From contig JAFGSV010000012.1 of NCBI GenBank assembly GCA_016934325.1, positions 1-44,372 of the forward strand: a stretch of DNA of 44,372 bases, given 5' to 3'. The notes under the pieces were generated by a model. It was not told the origin of the DNA, searched no databases, and was given only the letters and a program-made list of their open reading frames with translations. The stretch comes from Candidatus Aenigmatarchaeota archaeon (GTDB lineage: Archaea > Aenigmatarchaeota > Aenigmatarchaeia > QMZP01 > JAFGSV01). Position 1 is the stretch's first letter; every line of letters starts with the position of its first letter. Positions 16,686 through 26,600 of this stretch are shown here, piece after piece. The position numbers and the translations under genes are program-made.

Positions 16686-17432
16686 ATGTTCAGGATGGTG
16701 CTAAGCAACACGGATGTCATAAAGAACAGCATACCCATCATAGCCGAGATTATCGACGAGGGCACATTCAAGATTAACCAGAACGGGCTGTCGTTGCTCT
16801 CCCCGGACAGGACGATGGTCTCCGTTGTGGATTTCAACGTGCCGAGCGCGGCATTCGAGGAGTTCAAGGTGGAAGGCGATGTCGAGCTGGGCATGAACCT
16901 GGCTTCGCTCGTCGATGTCATAAAGAGGATCAAGGGGAGCGACAAGGTAATCATACAGTCGGGCAAGGAGAACAGGGTCAACATAAACATTGAAGGAAAC
17001 GGCAAGAGGAGATTCGAGCTGAGCCTGCTCGACATCAAGACCGAGAAGCCGCCGATCGACCAGCTCAAATTCACGGGAAAGGTGGAGATGAAGTCGGAGA
17101 TACTGGAGGAGGGCATAGCAGACGCGGATATCGTGGCCGATTCCGTGGTCCTGCAGGCGTCACCGGGCCTTTTCAGGATGTCGACGAAGGGGGACATATC
17201 GAGCGTGGAGCTGGAGATGAAGAAGGGGGAGGAAGGCCTGCACAGCATCGAGGCCGAGGGAAATATCAGGGCAAGATACCCCCTGGAATACCTGAAGAAG
17301 ATGATAAAGGCCGCGAAGCTGGCGAAGAAGACCACCCTCGAGTTCGGGTCCGATTACCCCATGAGGCTGGGATTCGTCGACGTGGACAAGGTCAGCCTGA
17401 AATTCATCCTTGCGCCGAGGGTGGAAGATTAG
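16686..17432 (+). CDS. pcn: DNA polymerase sliding clamp PCNA
   Basis: This 248-residue clamp subunit has the two-domain PCNA fold pattern and normal archaeal length. Recognisable segments are the N-terminal F-K-I-N-Q-N-G-L-S-L-L-S-P-D-R, the acidic interdomain region around residues 115-135, and the C-terminal Y-P-L-E-Y-L-K-K-M and I-L-A-P-R-V-E-D. It encircles DNA as a trimer and tethers polymerase, ligase and FEN1 partners. A strong Shine-Dalgarno (AGGAGGTG, about 16672-16679) precedes the ATG, consistent with being an internal operon gene after the OB-fold gene. Confidence 0.96.
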   Translation: MFRMVLSNTDVIKNSIPIIAEIIDEGTFKINQNGLSLLSPDRTMVSVVDFNVPSAAFEEFKVEGDVELGMNLASLVDVIKRIKGSDKVIIQSGKENRVNINIEGNGKRRFELSLLDIKTEKPPIDQLKFTGKVEMKSEILEEGIADADIVADSVVLQASPGLFRMSTKGDISSVELEMKKGEEGLHSIEAEGNIRARYPLEYLKKMIKAAKLAKKTTLEFGSDYPMRLGFVDVDKVSLKFILAPRVED

Positions 17433-17458
17433 AGCCATTGATCCGATCCGGAAAAATG

Positions 17459-17485
17459 TTTTTTTCTGTGTCTGATCGCAGACAC
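17459..17485 (+). terminator. T-run and hairpin after pcn
   Basis: A run of seven T (17459-17465) is a typical archaeal termination signal. It is followed by a perfect 7-base stem with a 4-base loop (GTGTCTG at 17468-17474, CAGACAC at 17479-17485). Confidence 0.5.
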
Positions 17486-17576
17486 CGGCTTGCGAAAAAA
17501 CGGATTATGATGATATCCTTGGGAACCTGAAGAAATCGGTAGCAATATCAATTTTTACATTACATTTCGAGTGGCG

Positions 17577-17627
17577 AGTGTAACGTATATATAGGGTAGA
17601 AAACAATTATATAATAACTGTTACACT
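17577..17627 (+). promoter_or_regulatory. Giant-gene promoter flanked by inverted repeat
   Basis: TTATATAAT (about 17607-17615) is centred about 29 bases before the ATG at 17640, predicting a near-leaderless mRNA. A second TATA-like GTATATATAG lies at 17585-17594. Both are bracketed by an exact inverted repeat, AGTGTAAC (17577-17584) and GTTACACT (17620-17627), a possible binding site for a regulator. Confidence 0.5.
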
Positions 17628-17639
17628 ACAGCGGGTTCT

Positions 17640-20600
17640 ATGGCGTACAAAAGGTACATCAGGAAAAACGGGAAGGTTTACGGCCCATACATATACAAGA
17701 GTATAAGGGACGAGAACGGGAACGTCAGGAACATATACGTCAAGAAGGCGAACAAGGCACAGGCCAGGAACATAGGATTTACATTACAGAAGATAGCGAA
17801 GGACAACTTGGTAATAGTATTGGCGATACTGTTGGTGTCTGGCTCGGCCTTCTTCCTCATGCAGCCGACAGGGATGATAATCAAGGAAGAGTTGACGATA
17901 AACACCCTGGCAATGAAATGGGCAGTAAACGAGTCCGCCGAAAGAACGATAACTCTGTCAGGTCCTCCGAAATCAATCTCAGCATCCGGAGTCATCTTAG
18001 GAAACGGCTCCGTGAGGATTTTCGCCGTGAAGAACGGTGACAGATACCTGGTCTATGAAAGAACCCCTATCGCCGTGGGTTCCCCTTTTACGGGAATGGC
18101 CATTGCGGATAGAGATATTGGGGAGCAACCAGACGAGCAAGCTGGTGCTGAAGAGTCGCAGACCCCCGAAGAGCCCCCGACGACACCCGAGGCTAGAGAG
18201 CTCACTGAGACGGCCACCGAAGATGCAGGGAAAAAAGAAGAGCCAACGAGAGAGCCTTCGCTCGAGGTGACACCATCACAAGAAGATCAGACTGATGCCG
18301 AGGCTCAGACAAGTCCAGCCGAAGAGTTCCCCAGCGAATCGCCTACACCACCGGAAGATGAGCTAAATTCACAACATCCGGAAGAAACGCCAATCGATGA
18401 GGGATTGAAGCAGCCCGAGCAGGAACCCCTGCTAAAACGCCCCGAGCCTTTCCATGAAGAGAACTTGACTGGGGGACCAGAGGAACCTGCTGGCATGATA
18501 CCAAAAGTGACAGTCCCTCGACCGGATGAAAACGCCACGATGCCTGAAGGCGATATAACAGTGCCTAACACAAACGAGACGAGGAACGTCACAGAATCGC
18601 CAGTAAACATAACCATCCCGCCCGAAAACATAACAAACGCAACCATGCCAGAAGACAACGTTACGAACATTTCGGAGCCTCCAGCCAACATAACCTTGCC
18701 CGAAGAAAACATCACGGAAGAGAATATCACGAAAATCACAAACTTGACTGAGCCGATTCCCCCGGCACCGACAGCCTATACAGTGACTTTCACGGACGTG
18801 TGCGTGGAGACATGCACGGTTGCGGGTTTCAACGAGACATTCACCTTGATTGTCGAGGTCGAGCCCGGTGCGCAGCTGTTCATCGAGTCCGTGACATACG
18901 CTGTCGCCGTCCCGATCGAAATCAACGAACCCCCCGAGCTGATAGCAAACATCCCCGACATCAGGCTCTACGAGAATGGCACCACGAAGATCGACCTCGC
19001 CTCCTACTTCAGCGACCCCGACGGAGACGAGCTAGACTATTTCGCCATCCAGCCCTACAATATTACTATATTGACATACGGCTCAAAGGCAGACATAATC
19101 CCCGATTCGGGCTTCACGGGCACGGCGAGCACATTCTTCTATGCAGACGACGGCATCAACGCGACCCCATCAAACCTCGTCGAAATCACGGTGGCCGAGA
19201 ACGTGACCACACCGCAGCTCCAGTTCAACGCCACCAACGTTACCATCGAGCAGACCATACAGTCCGAAGCCGTCGTTGGTCGTCCCGTAATGTGGACAAG
19301 GCACATAACCCTGCCAAACTTCACGGCCAACCTCAGCGTAACCCTGCCCAGGGACGCCGACAACATCACGGTCACCAGAACGGAGAACCAGACCGCCCGG
19401 ATTGTCCCGGCAGATAACATGACCGTTAAGGCGTCCAAGGTCATATCTGTCGGGGACGGGGAATATGAGGAGGAAATCCAGAAAAAGGAAGAGGAAATCA
19501 AGGTAGTCATGTTTGAGAAGGAAGGCGAGCCGGCGAAGCCAAGGTACGTCAGGCCTTCCAGGCTTGTCGTCGATTCATCCCTGAACGAGACGGGGCTCAC
19601 CATAGAGGAGCCGGTCATCGAGCTCGAGTTGACCTACTATACGGACCCGCCCACAAAGACCGAGCAGAACGTATCCAACATCACCAAGCAGATAGTCGTC
19701 TCCAGCGAGACCGGCTACACGGATATAAAGGCCTCCTCCACCCTCCCAACCGAGTCCCCAAGTACATGGGTCCACCTCTTCTGGCTCGTGAACGGCACCA
19801 AGACCGAGGTCCCCTTCAACCTGACAGACACCAACAATAACACCCTTCCCGACTTGATCGAATGGACAGTCCCCCATACCAGCAACCAGACCTACGAGAT
19901 AGAGATAATACCCGTAATCAAGGCCCTGCACCTCGACCAAGACAAGGCCCTCATAGACGACGTCTACGAGCCCGTCCGGGAGCAGGACGACGTCTGGACG
20001 TACCCGATACCCGACGGCAACTACCTCAGGGTAACCTTCGAGCAGGAACTAGACAGCACGAAGGACATAACCATATACGCGAGGGCGAACCGGACCAGCG
20101 AGATCGAGGTCTATACACTAAATGGCACCTACGTGACCGCTTTCACCGGCATCCAGCAGGAGGCTTGGCATCAGGTCCTGCTAACCAACCTTTCGGCGAA
20201 CGAAAGCCATGACACCTTCTACCTCAGGATACTCGGCTACGTGGAGTTCGACTACATAGTCGACCCGCTCATAACCGAGGAGCAGGTGGCGACCGATGCC
20301 AACTTCATCGACGTCGTGGCAGAGACGGGCGATATGCATTATTCGCACCTTAACATCTCGGACACGCCGCCATATGACAACCTCGTCGCATATTGGAGCT
20401 TCGACGGCGACAAGGAGAATTCGCTGGGCTTCACGGCATACGACTTAACGGAGTATGACAACGACGGCGTGGGAAAAAACGACGCTTTCGTCTCTTCGAC
20501 CACGTATTTCGGCAGCCCATGCGTGTTCGGTGACTGTGCCCAGTTCGATGGCGCTGATGACTTTATCAATGTCAGCAATCCCTCACCACTGAATGACATG

Positions 20601-23600
20601 CCCAATTTTTCGGCCTCTGTCTGGTTCAAGTTCCTCAATGGGACCGACGGAGCTGTAGGTTCCTCCAGTAATCAGATGTATATGTATTTCTTCAACAAAG
20701 TGGGTGGGATAGGACGAAATGGCGGATGGCAATTCTATGTTTGGGTGGATGCCATAACCAGTAGTAATTGGCATTACCTTAAAGCGATTGTAGATTATGA
20801 CACGCAGGATGCGGTGTCTCAGCAAGCAATTGGCACCACCATGTATCGAGATACGTGGTATATGGGGACCATCTCATTCAACGGGACATGGATCAGCATG
20901 TATCTGGATGGGCAGGAGATAAATTATCATCTAACAAACTCAAAATCGGCTCAGGGGACGAGGTATAGCGATTCTGACAACTCCTTGCTCATCGGCAATG
21001 AGGCCGTTCTCAATCGTGACATGAATGGCTCTCTGGACGAAATGATGATCTTCAACACCACCCTGACCGATGCACAGGTACTGGCGCTCTACCATAACCA
21101 GAGCTCCAGGTTCAAGACGACGGGCAAGCAGCAGTTCGACAACCAGACCTACCTCAACATATCCTCAGGCAACAACAAGGTCAATGTGACTACCTACTTC
21201 GAGAGCGGCTGGGACAGCACGGTGAACCTCTCGGTCGGCTACTACGACGGCAGCTGGAGTAGCACGGACCCCCAGACCCTGACGTCAGGCGTGAACAGCA
21301 CCTTCGACATCTCCGCCTCGGCGACAAACCTCACATTGAACTACACGCTGATCGCCGGCAACTCGACGTCGAACCCCTTCTACACACCCATCATGTGGAA
21401 CGTAAGCTTCCATGCCTACGGCGAGGCAACAACAGGACCCCAGATAACGCTCTATGCGCCCGAGAACACCACCTACAACTCGATGTTCATAGACCTGAAC
21501 GTCTCCTCTTCAGACACCGTGGACAAGTGGTGGTATCAGTACGACGGCAACGGCACCAACATCACCTTCACACCCAACACGACCTTCGGCGCCGGAGGCG
21601 GGGACGGGGCAAGGCACATCGTGGTATGGGCCAACGATTCGGGGGGGGTCGAGAGCACCGCTGGCGAAAACTTCACTGTCGACACCACCCCGCCGAACGT
21701 GTTCCTCGTGGCCCCCGCCAACAACACCGTCAACGACACGGACCTGACCCCGGACTTCGTCTTCAACACGACCGACAACAGGACCGGAACCATGGACTGC
21801 TTCCTTTGGATGGACAACGGGACCGTGTATGCGTACGGAAGGAACAGCGCCACCGCGAACGCGACCAGCACCAAGCTCGCCGCGAACGTGACCCTCACAG
21901 TCGGCAACTACTGGTGGTGGGTCAACTGCTCTGATGCAGCGGGGAACATGAACACGTCGGTGAAAAGGAACATGAGCGTACGGAACGATCCCCCCTCGGT
22001 GTTCCTCGTGGCCCCCGCCAACAACACGCTGAACACGACGGACTCGACCCCCGACTTCGTTTTCAACGTGACGGACGCCATGTCCGCCACCCTCGACTGC
22101 TTCCTGTGGCTCGACAACGGGACGGTCGCGGCCTACGGTCGGAACAGCGCCACCCCGAAGGACACCGCCACCAAGATCGATGCAAACACCACGCTCGAAA
22201 ACGAGGACTACTGGTGGTGGATAAACTGCTCGGACGGCCCGAACTCGAACGTATCGGAGACGAGGAACATAAGCATACGGGACATGGGCGTCCCCCAGCT
22301 CACGATAGCCAATCCCGAGAACAACACCTACTACACAAATGTGATCGAGTTCGAGATCGTCGGCGACGAGGCACTGAGCTTCTGCCTGTTCACCCTCAGC
22401 GACTGGGCGGTCAACTACACCATGGCACAGTCGGACGCCACGCATTTCACCTACACGAACGAGAGCATGAACTACAAGGTCCACACGGCCGAGTTCTGGT
22501 GCAACGACACCAGCAACAACGTGAACAGCACCGAGAATGTCACCTTCACATTGGAGTTCAGCATCGTGAACAACTGGAACTGCAGCTCTGCCAACGATTT
22601 CGACACTGTAAATTGCTGGACCCGCAACTCCGTCCCGGTCGCGGGGGAGACCGTCATCTTCAATGGGTCCGGCACGGGGGACTGCAACGTGACCAACAAC
22701 ACCATGCCCCAGAACATCACGGTTTTCAGGGTGGACCCGGGCTACACCGGCACGATATCCTTCCATCCGCTGTTCGCAAAGGGCGACTGGACGGGAAACA
22801 ACGACGGCACCCAGCTATGGAACGTCACCAGCGACATCAACATAAGCGGTGGTACCGGCTCCAAGATGCTCATATGGGGGGACGTCAGGCACATCGACTT
22901 CAGGGGAAAGGTCGGCAACATAACGGACGAAGGCCACGGCCAGGAGTGGAGGAGCCTGACAGGGGACATCACGATAGGCCCCTCTACCATCCTGCTGGGG
23001 ACCGATATGGGATTTCAATGTCTAGAGGGGCCGGGCGCTGAGAGTCTGAACTCGGGAGCACATGGCGGATGGAATGGCGCATCATATGGAGCCAAAGTGT
23101 ATGGGAACGCCTCGGCCCCGACCAGCCTGGGAAGCGGCAGCGGGTACTCTTGTGCCAGCGGCAGCGGTTATAAAGGGGCTTCGGCCATCAAACTGCATGC
23201 AGACGCTGGTGACATCACGGTGAACGGCGGCATCGACATGGCCGGTTCCAGTGGCGCATTTCTGTATCCAAGGGGCGCGGGCGGATCAATCTGGCTGCTT
23301 GGTGACGTCATAACGGGAGCGGGATGGCTGAACGCCAGCGGGGGCGGTAACACCAACGACGATGGTGCCGGGGGCGGAAGGATGCGGCTGGAATACGGGA
23401 GCTCCATGAGCTTGACGGGAGTTATTAAGGTGAGCGGGGGGAGGGGATCACAAAAATCTAATTATGGATGCAGCGGAACCCTGACCTTCACCAACAACAC
23501 ATGGCTAGGAGACTGGACACTCACAGGGAACATAGGCCTGCTCGGGGGTGACTTTGGCGACGGCGAGACGATCAACGTACTGGGTGATTTCAATACAAAC

Positions 23601-26600
23601 GGCTTCAACATCACCATCTATGGGGACTGCTTCGGCAACAACGGGAATTACAAGCACTCCATATGCTTCAACACGACAGATGAGGGAAAGGGCGTATGGA
23701 TAAACGCTTCGGGGAACATCACAATAGACGCTGTTACTGAGGTAATTGGTTATAAAGGCGGGTTCCCTACCCTGGTCGGGCCCGGTGCCCATCTTAACCA
23801 TGGGGCAAACCATGGCGGAATAGGCGGTGGAAATACGAGGCCGCTTTACGGGAGCTTCATGCAGCCGAGAAGCCTGGGGAGCGGAGGAGGAACCGCCACC
23901 ACAGGTGTGCTAGGAGGCTCTGCGCTGAAGCTGCAATCCGATTCGGGAACCGTAAGGGTGGACGGGAGTATCGATATGTACGCAATCGGCGGCAGCCCCT
24001 ATGCCAGGGGAGCGGGTGGCTCCATATGGCTCAGCGGGCACAACATAACGGGGACAGGCGTTCTGAACACGTCCGTGGGGAAGAGCACCAATGATGACGG
24101 CGGCGGGGGAGGCAGGATAGCACTGACAGGCGATATCGTTGAATTCAACGGGACAATCCTAAATATGGGCGGCGGGGGCTCAGGTGTTGATGGCTCCGGA
24201 GGCACGGTCTTCATCAACTCATCGGTATCGACGATAACCTCGATGACCATCCTGGCGACCGGCTATGACGGCGGGGTCATAATGTTCAACGACTCATTGC
24301 TGAAATTGTCGGGGACGTACTATGCGACAGGGACCAATTCCGACGGGGACATATACGTCAACTTCACGAAGTGTACGTCCAGGTTCACCGGGACCTTCGA
24401 CCCGGCCTACATATACAACGGGCCCGACCTTTGCGCAGGGATAAACGTATGGAACTGCACCGCCAACTACAGGTTCGACAACGCCAGCTGCTGGACGGCG
24501 AGCGCAGTCCCGGTCCATGGAGACGAGGTGTTCTTCAACGCGACCGGTAATGGTGATTGCAACATAACGAACAACACCATGCCCCAGAACCTGACCTCAT
24601 TCACTGTCGAGCAGGGATACACCGGCACCATTGACTTCCAACCGCTTTTCGCCAAGGGCGACTGGACCGGAAACGGCGACGGCACCCAGCTATGGAACGT
24701 CACCTATGACATCAACGTAAGCGGGGGCTCGGGATCGTCATTGAAGACATGGGGGGACTACCTGCACAACCTGTTCTTCCCCGCCGCTACTGGTAACATA
24801 ACTGATGAGGGGCATGGCCAGGAGTGGAGAAGCCTGCGTGGGGACGTCATAATCGGGCGCCTATCCTTCCTTGACGGCATAGGCCTCGGCTTCGAAGAGG
24901 AAACCGGGCCAGGAGCCCAAAGCTTTGTATCAGGAGAAACAATATGGGCAGGAGCTACGCACGGCGGGTTCGGGGGAAGGAACCAGAAGGACCCCTACGG
25001 GAACGCAACGGCACCCACAAGCCTCGGCTCAGGCGGGGATAACCATAATCCTCAGGTCACGCGGGGAGGCTCATCCATCAAGCTGCATGCATATGACCTG
25101 CTTCAGGTCGACGGGACCATCGACATGGGCGCCCCCGACGCAACCTTAGATGAAGACTCCACGGGAGCGGGAGGCTCTATATGGCTCAATGCAGACAATA
25201 TAACCGGAACCGGCCATCTTTTCGCGGAAGGGGGTGGCCATTGCCCATCCTGCGCCCTGTTAGCGGGAGGCGGCGGCAGGGTAAGGCTCGAGTATGGCTC
25301 CGCCATGAGCTTCACCGGGAACATCTCGATCATTGGCGGGGTCGTCAGCTACGCCAATTATTTCGGAACGGCGGGCACACTGACCTTCACCGGCAACACG
25401 TGGCCGGGGGACTGGAACGTCAACGGGTCGTTCGGGCTATTGGGCGGGGATTATGGAGAAGGGGCCACCCTTAACGTGCTGGGAGACTTCGTCCTGGACG
25501 ACAACCAGGAGATATTCATCTACGGGGACTGCTTCGGCAACAACGGGAGCTCCAAGGCATACGTATGCTACAACACGACGGACGACGGCAGGGGGGTGTG
25601 GTTGAACGCTAGCGGGGACATAACGATAGGCTCGGGCTCAAGGATCGACGGAGAAGGATTCGGTTTCCCGGAATATTTCATCGGCCCGGGAAGCTGCGGC
25701 GCCAATAAAGGATCCGCGCATGGGGGCGCCGGGTCCAGCTGCACCAATACCTACGGCAACGAGCACGCTCCATTGTCCTTGGGTAGCGGAGGCCAATATG
25801 ATTCCACCAGGGACAGGAATGCGGGAGGCTCGGCGATCAAGCTGCAGGCTGATTCTGGGACGATTACGATGGATGGCGAGATAGACATGAGGGCGTTTTG
25901 CGTGGGCAGTGCTGGCTGCCCTTCACCGGGCAGCATCTGGCTCCAGGCCGCCGCAATATCCGGAAGCGGCATCCTGAACGCGTCGGGGGATGACGTCGGG
26001 GTTGCGGCATACAATGCGGGAGGTGGCAGGATAGCACTGACGTCGACGGGCACCGTCGACTTCTCCGGGGTGATAAACAACAAGGGAGGCTCGTACGGGG
26101 CCGGCTCGGCGGGTTACGGCAGCGGCGGCACGGTCTACATAAATGCGTCCAACGAGATCGTTTCCTCGATGAACATATCCGTTATCAGCGGCAACGGATC
26201 CGTCGGCACCGGATACGGAGGGAACATCACTTTCGTCGACCATTACTTCAACCTGTCGGGGACGTACAACGCGACCGGCAAGGACGGCGACGGCGTCATA
26301 ACGATCAACTACACCGACTGCGGCTCCGTCTTCGACGACGCGACCTTCGACCCGGCGGCGACCTATAATTACGAGTGCCTGCAGACGAGGTGCGCAGCCC
26401 TTGACAAGGCCAACACAGTATATACGCAGACAGCGAACATCATACCGGACTGGGATGAGGACCCGTGCATCAACATATCCGCGGATAACATCACATACGA
26501 CGGCAACGGATTCTGGATAAGCAATGCCAGCCAGGCGGGGACGGGGATATACTCCGACAGGATCAATTCCACGATAAAGAACAGCAACGTGACGATGAAC

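Noticed and set aside
21510-22766. 418-codon minus-strand frame inside the giant gene
   Set aside because: Shadow frame; the plus-strand frame carries clear Ig repeats. No promoter or start context was seen.
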